From the NCBI GenBank assembly GCA_032907565.1, contig JAJJPK010000102.1, positions 1 through 53,725 on the forward strand: a DNA stretch of 53,725 nt, given 5' to 3'. The DNA comes from ZC4RG29 sp032907565 (GTDB lineage: Bacteria; Bacteroidota; Bacteroidia; Cytophagales; Cyclobacteriaceae). Position numbers and translations under genes: made by a program. Under the pieces are notes generated by a model. The model was not told the origin of the DNA. It worked only from the letters and a program-made list of their open reading frames with translations, and did no database searches. Numbering within the stretch: position 1 is the first letter of the stretch; each line of letters opens with the position of its first letter. Below are positions 1-8,546 of the stretch, piece after piece.

Positions 1-979
1 TCGAAATACCCCGCGTCACGGCGTACATCGCATCCTTGTCGATGTGCACCTTCAGCTTGATGCGCGATTCAAGCCGCTTCTTAAGTCCACGAAGCATGGC
101 ACCGCCACCGGTGACGTACAATCCCGTTTCATAGATGTCGGCAGCAAGTTCGGGCGGACAGGTTTCAAGCGTCTGGATGATACTATGCTCCAGCGAGGTA
201 ATGGACTTTTCCAATATTTCTGATACCTCCCGGTGATCGATTTTCCGGATCATCGGGATTCCCGTGATCAGGTCTTTGCCTCTCACGAGCATCGGGGCTG
301 GCTCGTCATCGGGGTCGGGCACTACAGACCCAACCTGGATTTTGACCTGTTCGGCAGTCTTCATGCCGATAGCCATATTGTAATTCCGGCGAAAGTGGTC
401 CTGGATGGCGGTGTCGAACGCATCACCAGCGACCTTCAGCGACTGGAAGGCTGCAACACCCGACAGGGATATGACTACGATTTCGGTAATGCCTCCGCCA
501 ATGTCGAGGACCAGTTTACCTTCCGGGCTTTGGATGTCCAGGCCGAGTCCCAGCGCTGCGGCTACGGGCTCATAGATCAGATAATGCCTGCGTGCATTGA
601 ATTGATCCATGGCATCACGAAGCGCCCGGCGCTCCACCTCGGTGGTATGAAAAGGCACTCCGGTGACGATGTTGTCGAACCCCCCGAACCAGGAGACCGT
701 GCATACCTTGTGTACCAACTCCTGAATGAGGCGGGACGCCGAGTAGTAGTCGGCGATGACGCCACCCCGCAGGGGCTTCACCGGCTTCAGCTCGTCGTGC
801 GTCTTTTCGAACATTTCGTAGGCCTTGGAGCCTACCGCTTTGACGGAGTTGTTATTTGCATTGAATACGATGCAGGAGGGCTGGCAGAGCAGCACGTTGT
901 CCTCATCGCCCACCATGGTGGTCGTATTTCCCAAATCGACGGCCAGACTCTTACTGCGGCCGAATCCAAAATTTATCAT
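1..979 (-). CDS. mreB: MreB-like actin-family cell-shape protein (3' end cut by window edge)
   Basis: Reading the minus strand from ATG at 979 gives an open frame of 326 codons running off the left edge, so the C-terminus is missing, probably by about 15-20 residues. It has the actin-fold order of MreB: phosphate-1 motif DLGNTTT near residue 15, GGVIADY, YLIYEPVAAALGLGLD, phosphate-2 motif LDIGGGITEI and near the end TGGGAMLRGL. MreB forms membrane-bound filaments that guide lateral wall synthesis. The N-terminal lobe departs from canonical MreB: the usual DLGTANT is DLGNTTT and the strand after it is short and rewritten, which suggests a divergent paralogue or a lineage-specific form. It is divergent from citrate synthase. 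No mreC or mreD is visible because the downstream side is outside the window. The family assignment is firm; orthology to classical MreB is less sure. Confidence 0.88.
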   Translation of the reverse strand, partial: MINFGFGRSKSLAVDLGNTTTMVGDEDNVLLCQPSCIVFNANNNSVKAVGSKAYEMFEKTHDELKPVKPLRGGVIADYYSASRLIQELVHKVCTVSWFGGFDNIVTGVPFHTTEVERRALRDAMDQFNARRHYLIYEPVAAALGLGLDIQSPEGKLVLDIGGGITEIVVISLSGVAAFQSLKVAGDAFDTAIQDHFRRNYNMAIGMKTAEQVKIQVGSVVPDPDDEPAPMLVRGKDLITGIPMIRKIDHREVSEILEKSITSLEHSIIQTLETCPPELAADIYETGLYVTGGGAMLRGLKKRLESRIKLKVHIDKDAMYAVTRGIS

Positions 980-1302
980 ATCCCTTCAAATGGCAACAGG
1001 CCTATCAAATATCAACAGTAAATCTTACCCGAGTACAAAAAAAGTACGGCATTTATTACACGAATCTTTTTCTTACCAATATCCACGGTAAACAACCCAT
1101 TACGGGGCTCAAAGATTCCGGTGCCACCGACCTCACCGCTGTGAGCCCCAAAGGTACGGACATTATTGGAGCCTCGAGCTACCGTCCGAAGACCCGGGGC
1201 CGGGAAACTCACGCGCCCGGGATAGCCCATTATTTCGGAAAGCCTATTTTTTTCTGATTTCATGGCGGCTTATATTTAGAACCTTTTAAAAATCCCTTGA
1301 AT
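980..1302. other. Divergent intergenic region between mreB-like gene and citrate synthase
   Basis: This 323-base gap holds promoters for both directions but no convincing gene. The minus strand contains an open 83-codon frame (1263-1012), which I do not accept because it has no family resemblance and lies where an mreB leader is expected. On the plus strand TATATTTA at 1271-1278 is one base from the TAnnTTTG consensus and lies about 25 bases before the citrate synthase ATG. A short inverted repeat, GTAC-A7-GTAC, lies at 1033-1047. Confidence 0.5.
1149..1156 (-). promoter_or_regulatory. Candidate -7 element for the mreB-like gene
   Basis: On the minus strand the octamer TACCTTTG is a perfect match to the Bacteroidota -7 consensus TAnnTTTG. 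It would give a leader of roughly 165 bases before the mreB-like ATG at 979. I see no clear -33 TTTG, so this rests on the -7 element and position only. Confidence 0.4.
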
Positions 1303-2592
1303 ATGTCGAAAACTGCTGAATTGAAACTTAACGGTCAAACGTATGAGCTCCCCGTGATTGAAGGAACCGAGTCGGAAGTCGCCATCGATATCGGCGACCT
1401 TCGCGAGAAGACAGGTGCGATTACCCTGGACCTTGGGTATAAGAACACGGGTGCTACCAAGAGCGCGATTACCTTCCTGGACGGAGATCAGGGGGTTCTT
1501 CGGTACAGGGGGTACGCCATCGAGGAACTCGCGGAAAAATCGACTTTTGAGGAAGTTTCATACCTGCTCATATTCGGCCATTTGCCGACGCGGCAGGAAC
1601 TGGACGAATTCAGCTACGACATCCGTACGCACACCCTGGTACACGAGGACATCAAGAAGATCCTCGACGGGTTTCCCTCTACGTCCCATCCGATGGGTGT
1701 ACTGGCTTCACTCTTCTGCGCTCAGACCGCCTTCTACCCGGAGTCGCTCGACCCCAACCGGTCCGACGACCTGGTATACCTCAGCATCATCCGGTCGTTG
1801 GCAAAAATGCCCACGTTCGCGGCCTGGTCGTACAAAAACGCAATGGGCCACCCGGTAAACTATCCCGATAACGAACTTGATTACTGTTCGCGATTCCTTA
1901 AGATGATGTTCGCCCTCCCCGGCCAACGTTATGAAGTGGACCCGGTCGTCGCGTCGGCACTCAACCAACTCCTGATTCTCCATGCTGATCACGAGCAAAA
2001 CTGCTCCACATCCACTGTCCGTATTGTCGGCTCCTCGCGGGCTAGCATCTACGCCTCCATTTCCGCAGGCATCAACGCCCTATGGGGTCCCCTTCATGGT
2101 GGAGCCAACCAGGAGGTCATCGTGATGCTCGAAAGCATAAGGCAGGACGGAGGCAACATCGAGAAGTGGATCAACAAGGCAAAAGACAAGAACGACCCCT
2201 TCCGCCTGATGGGATTCGGACACCGGGTGTACAAGAATTTCGATCCCCGGGCCAAAATTATAAAGCGAGCCGCTGACGGCGTGCTGGCTAAGCTGGGCGT
2301 CAAGGATCCCGTGCTCGACATCGCCAAGAAACTCGAAGAGGTAGCCTTGCAGGATGAGTATTTCGTCGAAAGAAAGCTTTATCCTAACGTCGACTTTTAT
2401 AGTGGCATCATATACCGTGCGCTCGGACTCCCGATCGACATGTTTACGGTAATGTTCGCCATGGGCCGTCTTCCCGGATGGATCGCACAATGGAAGGAGA
2501 TGCGCGACAACAAGGAACCTATCGGACGTCCACGCCAGATCTACGTCGGCGAACGACTCAGACCGTACGTCCCCATCGACCAGCGCGGCTGA
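1303..2592 (+). CDS. gltA: Citrate synthase
   Basis: This gene encodes a 429-residue citrate synthase, which condenses oxaloacetate and acetyl-CoA to citrate at the entry of the TCA cycle. The length and order fit the type II (hexameric, bacterial) enzymes. Active-site landmarks are visible: the HADHEQN segment, the GPLHGGANQEV loop with the oxaloacetate-binding histidine, GFGHRVYKNFDPRA and the aspartate in VDFYSGIIY. The frame stays open to a TTG at 1297, but the ATG at 1303 gives the normal N-terminus (MSKTAELKLN), so I use it. It heads a codirectional group with the acyl-CoA-binding protein 25 bases downstream, linking acetyl-CoA use with acyl-CoA handling (inference). Confidence 0.96.
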   Translation: MSKTAELKLNGQTYELPVIEGTESEVAIDIGDLREKTGAITLDLGYKNTGATKSAITFLDGDQGVLRYRGYAIEELAEKSTFEEVSYLLIFGHLPTRQELDEFSYDIRTHTLVHEDIKKILDGFPSTSHPMGVLASLFCAQTAFYPESLDPNRSDDLVYLSIIRSLAKMPTFAAWSYKNAMGHPVNYPDNELDYCSRFLKMMFALPGQRYEVDPVVASALNQLLILHADHEQNCSTSTVRIVGSSRASIYASISAGINALWGPLHGGANQEVIVMLESIRQDGGNIEKWINKAKDKNDPFRLMGFGHRVYKNFDPRAKIIKRAADGVLAKLGVKDPVLDIAKKLEEVALQDEYFVERKLYPNVDFYSGIIYRALGLPIDMFTVMFAMGRLPGWIAQWKEMRDNKEPIGRPRQIYVGERLRPYVPIDQRG

Positions 2593-2617
2593 TCGGTCCA
2601 CTTAACACTTCCCCTGG

Positions 2618-2881
2618 ATGAACCTGAACGAAGAATTTGAAAAGGCGGTAGAAGATTCAAGGAAGCTGTCTGCCCGCCCCGACAACGAGACCTTGCTCGA
2701 ACTGTACGCCTTGTACAAGCAGGCTGTCGAGGGCGACGTTACGGGTGAAAGGCCTGGCGGGTTTGATTTCAAGGCTATTGCAAAGTATGACGCCTGGGCG
2801 TCAAAAAAATCCATGCCTCGCGAGGAGGCCATGCGCGCCTACATCGCCCTGGTACAACGCCTGCATGAACAAGCGGGTTGA
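2618..2881 (+). CDS. Acyl-CoA-binding protein (ACBP)
   Basis: This 87-residue protein matches the four-helix ACBP family, which binds long-chain acyl-CoA esters in the cytosol and buffers or delivers them. Family signatures are present in order: LYALYKQA with the conserved tyrosine, a GD spacer, PGGFDFKAIAKYDAW and the end motif MPREEAMRAYIALV. Length is typical for a single-domain ACBP. It lies between citrate synthase and rsmE, only 4 bases before the preferred rsmE start, so the three are probably cotranscribed. Confidence 0.93.
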   Translation: MNLNEEFEKAVEDSRKLSARPDNETLLELYALYKQAVEGDVTGERPGGFDFKAIAKYDAWASKKSMPREEAMRAYIALVQRLHEQAG

Positions 2882-2885
2882 TTCC

Positions 2886-3575
2886 ATGCTTTTTTACGAG
2901 CCGGGAATAAAGGAAGGTGTGCGACATCTCGATCCCGACGAATCGCGTCATTGCATAAAGGTCCTACGGCATAAACGAAACGATTCCATTCGCATTACGG
3001 ATGGCAGGGGTTTCTTTTATGATGCAGTCATAACTTTACCCGATGCCAGTCGGTGCGTGTTCGAGATTCAACGGGAACAGCAGGCCGCAGCACCCGGTTT
3101 CACAACGCACATTGCCATTGCCCCGACAAAACAGAGGGAGCGCACCGACTGGTTTGTAGAGAAGGCCGTTGAGATCGGTGTAAACACAATCACGTTTATG
3201 GAATGTGAACACGGCGAGCGGACCGTTATCAAACTGGATCGACTCGTCCGGATAGCGGTGAGCGCGATGAAGCAATCCCTTCGGGCATTTCTACCGGATA
3301 TCCAGGGCATGGTTCCCTTTGAGGATATCGTGCGAACTGCTGAGGAAGAACAACGATTTATCACAGCAGCAGGAGCAGAGAAGCACCTGTTGCACGCTGC
3401 AGAGCCAGGGCGAAGCTATTGCGTGTTGATCGGACCGGAGGGCGACTTCTCAGCGCGGGAAACAGCGATAGCGAAAGCCGCGGGGTTTTTGTCGGCGAAT
3501 CTCGGTCCGTCGCGGCTACGAACAGAAACAGCGGGGCTCGCGGCTGTTCATAGTCTAATGCTCGTCAACTTGTAA
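2886..3575 (+). CDS. rsmE: 16S rRNA m3U1498 methyltransferase RsmE
   Basis: The 229-residue product is an RsmE-type SPOUT methyltransferase, which adds a methyl group to N3 of U1498 of 16S rRNA using S-adenosylmethionine. The N-terminal PUA-like part begins MLFYEPG and contains ESRHCIKVLRHKRND. The C-terminal knotted SAM site is seen as LIGPEGDFSARE and LGPSRLRTETA, both hallmarks of the family. The open frame extends upstream to 2745 through the ACBP gene. ATG 2886 fits the family N-terminus; ATG 2865, overlapping the ACBP stop, is the alternative. Confidence 0.94.
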   Translation: MLFYEPGIKEGVRHLDPDESRHCIKVLRHKRNDSIRITDGRGFFYDAVITLPDASRCVFEIQREQQAAAPGFTTHIAIAPTKQRERTDWFVEKAVEIGVNTITFMECEHGERTVIKLDRLVRIAVSAMKQSLRAFLPDIQGMVPFEDIVRTAEEEQRFITAAGAEKHLLHAAEPGRSYCVLIGPEGDFSARETAIAKAAGFLSANLGPSRLRTETAGLAAVHSLMLVNL

Positions 3576-3584
3576 TTGTCGCAT

Positions 3585-3592
3585 TACATTTG
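3585..3592 (+). promoter_or_regulatory. Promoter -7 element ahead of the SpmA/SpmB-type gene
   Basis: TACATTTG is a perfect TAnnTTTG match 27 bases upstream of the ATG at 3620, in the 44-base gap after rsmE. No well-spaced -33 TTTG is evident. Confidence 0.5.
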
Positions 3593-3619
3593 TTGATTTA
3601 CCAAACCTGACTCGATAGA

Positions 3620-4858
3620 ATGGCGCTTAACTATATCTGGGTTTCATTTTTTCTTATCGCCTTCATCGTCGCCCTCGCCAAGCTTATCTTCTTCAACGAC
3701 ACGGAAATCTTCCCGGCTTTGCTGGCGTCGACTTTCGACAACGCCAGGACCGGCTTTGAAATATCTCTATACCTTACTGGCGTGATGTCGCTTTGGCTCG
3801 GGCTGATGAAGATCGGTGAGAAGGGCGGCATGGTACCGCTACTGGCAAAATTCGTGGGTCCTTTTTTTTCCAGACTGTTTCCGGAAGTACCCCGGGATCA
3901 CCCTGCGACCGGCTCAATCATCATGAACTTCAGCGCCAACATTCTCGGCCTGGACAATGCCGCCACGCCCCTGGGGCTGAAGGCCATGAAGGAATTACAG
4001 GATATCAACCCGGATCCCGACACTGCGTCAAACGCACAGATAACGTTTCTTGTTCTCAACACGTCCGGCCTCACCATAATACCTCTTGCCATTATAGTCG
4101 ATCGCGCGAGTCTCGGATCAACGGATCCTACTGCCATTTTTATTCCCACGCTGATCGCAACGTTCTGTTCTACCATGATCGGCCTGCTATACCTTTCTAT
4201 CAGGCAAAGGATACGACTTCTTGACCCGGTTTTGATGGCCTACATCGGCGGGTTGACGGCTGTCATTGTACTTGCTGTCGTCTATTTCATTTCCCTTCCA
4301 CCGGAAGAGCTTCAACAGCAATCAAGTCTGATCAGCAGTCTTATTATCATTACCCTGATTGTAGGCTTCCTGGTGCTTGGCCTGATACGCAAAGTAAAAC
4401 TGTTCGAGACGTTTGTCGAAGGTGCCAAAGAGGGCTTCACGACCTCCGTAAAGATCATCCCCTATCTTGTCGCCATGCTTGTAGGCATTGGCGTTTTTCG
4501 TGCATCGGGTGCCCTGGATTATATCATCAGCGGAATCGGCGGCGTGTTCGCGTTCCTCGGCGCTAACACAGACTTTGTCGATGCCCTTCCCGTGGCATTG
4601 CTTAAACCCTTGAGCGGCACTGCGGCCCGCGGGATGATGCTGGACGTAGCGCATCCGGATAATTTCGGACCCGACAGCTTCGTCGGCAACCTGGCAGCTA
4701 TTTTCAGGGGCTGTACAGAAACAACTTTTTATATACTCGCTGTGTATTTCGGATCGGTGAACATTCGAAATACTCGATATGCGATCACGGCCGGCCTGAT
4801 CGCCGACCTGACCGGCATTATCGCCGGAATCTTCGTCGCTTACCTTTTCTTTCATTGA
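3620..4858 (+). CDS. SpmA/SpmB-type fused nucleoside-recognition-domain membrane protein
   Basis: This 412-residue polytopic protein looks like a fusion of spore maturation proteins SpmA and SpmB, each built around a nucleoside recognition (Gate) domain. The first half contains GLMKIGEKGGMVPLL and the SpmA-like stretch NFSANILGLDNAATPLGLKAM. The second half contains FVEGAKEGFTTSVKIIPYLVAM and ALLKPLSGTAARGMM, as in SpmB. About ten hydrophobic segments are visible. The fusion is common in non-sporulating Bacteroidota, where its substrate is unknown; the family resembles transporters. It has its own candidate promoter at 3585-3592. Confidence 0.9.
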   Translation: MALNYIWVSFFLIAFIVALAKLIFFNDTEIFPALLASTFDNARTGFEISLYLTGVMSLWLGLMKIGEKGGMVPLLAKFVGPFFSRLFPEVPRDHPATGSIIMNFSANILGLDNAATPLGLKAMKELQDINPDPDTASNAQITFLVLNTSGLTIIPLAIIVDRASLGSTDPTAIFIPTLIATFCSTMIGLLYLSIRQRIRLLDPVLMAYIGGLTAVIVLAVVYFISLPPEELQQQSSLISSLIIITLIVGFLVLGLIRKVKLFETFVEGAKEGFTTSVKIIPYLVAMLVGIGVFRASGALDYIISGIGGVFAFLGANTDFVDALPVALLKPLSGTAARGMMLDVAHPDNFGPDSFVGNLAAIFRGCTETTFYILAVYFGSVNIRNTRYAITAGLIADLTGIIAGIFVAYLFFH

Positions 4859-4962
4859 AAGATTTATACTTGTATTGGACCGAGAATCCCGTGCGAAAAC
4901 CGGGTAAAGTCCGATTAATTTGCTATTTTAGGTTGTTAACGTTGTAAACGAGTTCGTTCTGA

Positions 4963-5412
4963 ATGGACAAAAAGGCTGACATACAAAAAACGATTTACGA
5001 TAACGCGAAAACGCACTTTTTGGGAAATTTTCCCGATTCGCTCCCTATAGAGCAAGCCTACGTTCACATAGGCATGTACCTCGGGTGGATTATCGATTCA
5101 GACCTTTACTCTGAATACTTCGAAGAGGAAGCCTCCAATCAGATCTTCCGCTTCAAGAGAAGAGAAATCTCCTGTACCATCCTCAGCGAGATCTGGGATG
5201 GTTACCTGGGATACGAACTGTTCAACAGGCAGGGCAACATGTTCACCTATTATTATTATGGAGGTGGGCTGTACCGGAACGACTACGACGAAATACTTGT
5301 AAAAAGTCTACCTTCCATCTACCACGTTACCGACAGTTGGGACAACTACGAAAAGATCCGTCAACGCATCGATATGCGCTTTCAGGATTGGAAGAAACTC
5401 GTTCAGACCTGA
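4963..5412 (+). CDS. Uncharacterised 149-residue protein
   Basis: I do not assign a function. The product is a soluble, acidic, aromatic-rich protein without signal peptide or membrane segment. Its N-terminal half contains DSLPIEQAYVHIGMYLGWIIDSDLYS, a pattern I associate with a family of uncharacterised proteins (DUF7832-like) often found in Bacteroidota. The centre holds the tyrosine-rich run FTYYYYGGGLYRNDY. It is convergent with the 578-residue gene downstream, with 6 bases between stops, and has a 104-base upstream gap in which I see no perfect TAnnTTTG element. Confidence 0.75.
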   Translation: MDKKADIQKTIYDNAKTHFLGNFPDSLPIEQAYVHIGMYLGWIIDSDLYSEYFEEEASNQIFRFKRREISCTILSEIWDGYLGYELFNRQGNMFTYYYYGGGLYRNDYDEILVKSLPSIYHVTDSWDNYEKIRQRIDMRFQDWKKLVQT

Positions 5413-5418
5413 TTTCCC

Positions 5419-7155
5419 TTACTGGGGTTTACCATTCTTATCTATAAGCAGCGTCTCCTGTCCCTGGATGGCCAGCGTACCCGTATTCTGCTGATACTCG
5501 AGTGCCTCAGGAATAAACCCAAGTTGAAGATCGGTCGTCCACGACAGCCCGTCAACCCGGTAAATCTTTGCTACCCGCGCCGGATACTTTTCCTTCTGTG
5601 GTTTGTCTGAATAAATCAGCACGTAATACACCAGGTCGTTAGCGTCAGTCGAAAGCGCCTTCACGACCGGCCAATGACGGGGACCAAAGGCCGCAGTGTC
5701 CAGGGGAAATGTCGCTGCAACGTCAGGAACGCGAGAAGGCGTGATCGAATAAAAGTATCCCGCCACCGTAACGGAATCCATGCGCTTCACGCCCACGGTA
5801 TATCGTTCATCCATTGTAATAAGCGGCTGGCAGCCGTCCAAAGTATCCGCGGCGGACAACGGTATGAACGCATCACCTACCCGCATGCGACGTGCCTGTA
5901 GCTCCCGCTTCGCGAGGTTTTCATGGATGGGCTGTCTCGCGGCTTCCGCGACTGCTGCTATCTGGCTTACGAGTGCCTCCACTGCCGCGGCCGTGCGCAA
6001 TTCTTCGGGAAGGAAATAGGCGTATCGGTGCGTCGCCTCTGGCAGGTTCTGTTGGCGCAGGAGCGCTACAGCACTGTCCAGCTCTTCCAGGGCACGAGAT
6101 TCCGTCCGGGCAAGCTCCAGTTGGTAGTGCACATCAAGGGAATCCACTGAAGCCGTGGTGTGCGTGCGGGCAACATGTAACTTGCCGTTCGCGACATAGA
6201 GGCGTGCCAGAGCAAGTGGCAGTGGATCGGCCGCGTCATAGGGCCTGAAGCGATCGAACGGCAAGGTTACGGACACGACAGCGCCTTCCATGCTAGACAG
6301 ACCAGTTAACAATTCCAACGTTGCCTCTTGCTGCGGCAGAATATCGTTGATAATTTTTTTTCTGACATCCGCAGCAAAGGTCCCATAGTCCCAGATATTA
6401 ACCTCCTCCTGAAGGAAGTCGATTGCGTCACTTCCTTCTGATGAATAGTCGATGATCTTTTTTAGATTAAAATCATGACGATAAGCGGGAACGCCGGGCG
6501 TTGTCATGCTCGACTGATACAAGCGCAAAGCTTTCATAGCTGTATCGAACCGGGACGACAGGTCGTCAAGCAACGCAACCGTGCTACCGCTGGCACGCAG
6601 GAAAAGGTCAGGCTCTGTAGCATGCTGTTGCTTCAATGCCTTATAGATCGCCAGGCAGGCAGCATACAGGCTATCGGCTGATTCAAAATGGTGCCGGATC
6701 ATCTTCGCTGCGGATGTACGCGTGAGAAGTGATTCCTTTCGCTTTTGAAGATCAAACTGGATGTCGGAAAGGGCGAGTCCGAACTCACCCGTTCGCAGGT
6801 CACGGCGTCTGTAGGCCTGGTAGTAATCACCATTTCGTTTCAATTCCCGTTCGGTAAGCAACGAGACCGCCTTATCAAAACAATGAATTGCTGAGTCAGC
6901 ATACGCTACCAACGCTTCGGTTTCCTGCAGCACATGGAAGGCCACGGATTTTTCCTGGTAGATGATGCCCATGAACAGGAATGCGTTGGGATTTCCTTGA
7001 TCTCCGGCAAGATATTGCTTCAGGAACGGTTCGGCCGCCTCGTACTGTTTGGTACTCAGTAAGCTGTAGATATCTTTGTATTTGACTTTCTGCCCGGAAG
7101 CAGAAAATGCAAGAAAGACGAAAAAAAGTAACTTTAGGGCGCGCAGTTCCGGCAT
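5419..7155 (-). CDS. Exported repeat-containing protein of unknown function
   Basis: The 578-residue product starts with a signal peptide (hydrophobic LLFFVFLAF, probable cleavage after SASG). Residues about 25-120 look like TPR-type helical pairs, with YSLLSTKQYEAAEPFLKQYL followed by AFLFMGIIYQEKS. A long helical middle and a C-terminal part with beta-rich segments around LITMDERYTVGVKRMDSV and YYVLIYSDKP follow. There is no catalytic motif that I recognise and no T9SS sorting domain, so a periplasmic location is more likely than the cell surface. The gene is divergent from the thioredoxin gene across a 74-base gap. The function is unknown. Confidence 0.75.
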   Translation of the reverse strand: MPELRALKLLFFVFLAFSASGQKVKYKDIYSLLSTKQYEAAEPFLKQYLAGDQGNPNAFLFMGIIYQEKSVAFHVLQETEALVAYADSAIHCFDKAVSLLTERELKRNGDYYQAYRRRDLRTGEFGLALSDIQFDLQKRKESLLTRTSAAKMIRHHFESADSLYAACLAIYKALKQQHATEPDLFLRASGSTVALLDDLSSRFDTAMKALRLYQSSMTTPGVPAYRHDFNLKKIIDYSSEGSDAIDFLQEEVNIWDYGTFAADVRKKIINDILPQQEATLELLTGLSSMEGAVVSVTLPFDRFRPYDAADPLPLALARLYVANGKLHVARTHTTASVDSLDVHYQLELARTESRALEELDSAVALLRQQNLPEATHRYAYFLPEELRTAAAVEALVSQIAAVAEAARQPIHENLAKRELQARRMRVGDAFIPLSAADTLDGCQPLITMDERYTVGVKRMDSVTVAGYFYSITPSRVPDVAATFPLDTAAFGPRHWPVVKALSTDANDLVYYVLIYSDKPQKEKYPARVAKIYRVDGLSWTTDLQLGFIPEALEYQQNTGTLAIQGQETLLIDKNGKPQ

Positions 7156-7229
7156 TGTCGGACCCGTTTGGAAGTCAGGAAACCGAAATAAGCACTTTTA
7201 GGCTTTCAAAATAGTTGAAAATCGAGCCA

Positions 7230-7847
7230 ATGAGCACATCCGTAATACCCAGCGTTCTTAAAAAAATATGGCGCGGTTCCCGCACCTGGCTGTTGATAGG
7301 TGCAATCTTCCTTATGTTGAAGTATACCGGCGCATTAGCCGGACTCCAGTCTGCTGCTGGGCGCGTAGTACTTGCCACCGGTGTCATGAATCCCGACACA
7401 GAGTCTTCCGACGCAAGAAAGGAATTGTTTGAATACTCCTTTTCCGTGATGACGCCCGACGGAGCCACAGTCGATTTCAACGCATATCGTGGCAAAACCG
7501 TTTTCCTTAACCTCTGGGCCACATGGTGCGGCCCCTGCCGCGCGGAGATGCCTTCTATTCAAAAGCTTTACGAACAGGTAGGAAGCGATTCCATCCAGTT
7601 TGTCATGCTTTCCATCGACCGGCCCGAGGACCTTCAGAAAGTTAAGAACTACGTCGCAACCAACAAGTATACCTTTCCCGTGTTTATGGCAGGCGACCTG
7701 CCCAGCCAGCTCCAGGTGCGCATTATACCGTCTACCTTCGTGATTTCTCCTGACGGAACGATCGTGTACAAGAAAACGGGTATGGCGAACTATAACACCG
7801 CCAAATTCAGAAAGTTTCTTCACAGCGTAAACTCAGGAGAAGAATAA
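7230..7847 (+). CDS. TlpA-like membrane-anchored thioredoxin
   Basis: This 205-residue protein has an N-terminal hydrophobic anchor (about residues 18-40) and an AhpC/TSA-Redoxin-type thioredoxin fold. The active site is WATWCGPCRAEMP, with cysteines at residues 100 and 103, followed by the cis-proline region IIPSTFVISPDG. Such TlpA/ResA-like proteins reduce or maintain disulphides in exported proteins, facing the periplasm. The frame is open to a TTG at 7215; ATG 7230 is the preferred start. The stop is only 6 bases from the convergent sirtuin stop. No cytochrome c biogenesis genes are nearby, so its partner is unknown. Confidence 0.9.
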   Translation: MSTSVIPSVLKKIWRGSRTWLLIGAIFLMLKYTGALAGLQSAAGRVVLATGVMNPDTESSDARKELFEYSFSVMTPDGATVDFNAYRGKTVFLNLWATWCGPCRAEMPSIQKLYEQVGSDSIQFVMLSIDRPEDLQKVKNYVATNKYTFPVFMAGDLPSQLQVRIIPSTFVISPDGTIVYKKTGMANYNTAKFRKFLHSVNSGEE

Positions 7848-7853
7848 TAGCGT

Positions 7854-8543
7854 TTACGCCAGCGCAATCACGGCATCCTTTATCTTTCGAAGTCCGGTGC
7901 TTGCCTTCTCAGCTATCATCGTCACATTCGGAACGTACCCGACGTCGGGGAGATTAGGATCTACAACAAACTTCGGAACGTGATGCGGCACATAGTGGAT
8001 CAGGCTTGCCGCGGGGTATACGACCATGGATGTACCGACAACCATAAACACGTCGGCTTTTGCCGCCTCAGCTGCTGCCACTTCCATCATAGGCACCAAT
8101 TCGCCGAACCATACGATGTTCGGTCGCAGCTGCGATCCCTTCTCGCACAAATCACCCAGCTTGAGTTCCCAACCTTCGATATCGTATACGAGCGATTCGT
8201 CAACCGTACTTCGCGATTGGAACAGGCTGCCATGCAAGTGTAATACATTTGAAGATCCCGCCCGTTCGTGGAGGTTGTCCACATTCTGGGTGATGATTGT
8301 GACGTTAAAGTGCGACTCGAGTTCGACCAGGACACGATGGCCTTCATTGGGTTCCACTTCGAGCGCACGCTTCCTTCGCTGGTTGTAGAATTCCAATACA
8401 AGTTCGGGATTCTTTTGCCAACCCTCGAAAGTTGCTACTTCGTTAACGTCGTATCCCTCCCACAACCCGCCAGAGTCGCGGAACGTTGGGATACCGCTTT
8501 CGGCGCTGATGCCCGCCCCGGTAAGTACGACGAGCTTCTTCAT
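7854..8543 (-). CDS. Sir2-family NAD-dependent protein deacylase
   Basis: The 229-residue protein is a sirtuin that removes acyl groups from lysines using NAD+. Visible motifs are GAGISAESGIPTFRD at the N-terminus, TQNVDNLHERAG, the catalytic histidine H104 in LHLHGSL and RPNIVWFGE. Y53 and R56 in FYNQRR match the Tyr/Arg pair that lets E. coli CobB and SIRT5 accept succinyl- and malonyl-lysine, so desuccinylase activity is plausible. The zinc-ribbon cysteines expected after the catalytic histidine are absent apart from a single CEKG. The ATG is 3 bases after the topA stop, so the two genes are probably cotranscribed. Confidence 0.93.
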   Translation of the reverse strand: MKKLVVLTGAGISAESGIPTFRDSGGLWEGYDVNEVATFEGWQKNPELVLEFYNQRRKRALEVEPNEGHRVLVELESHFNVTIITQNVDNLHERAGSSNVLHLHGSLFQSRSTVDESLVYDIEGWELKLGDLCEKGSQLRPNIVWFGELVPMMEVAAAEAAKADVFMVVGTSMVVYPAASLIHYVPHHVPKFVVDPNLPDVGYVPNVTMIAEKASTGLRKIKDAVIALA

Positions 8544-8546
8544 GGC

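Noticed and set aside
233..1021. Plus-strand open frame of 262 codons over the mreB-like gene
   Set aside because: It is the mirror of the mreB-like gene, which has clear actin-family motifs on the minus strand. The plus frame shows no recognisable family.
1012..1263. Minus-strand 83-codon frame between mreB and citrate synthase
   Set aside because: It has no family resemblance and lies in the divergent promoter gap and mreB leader. I treat it as chance.
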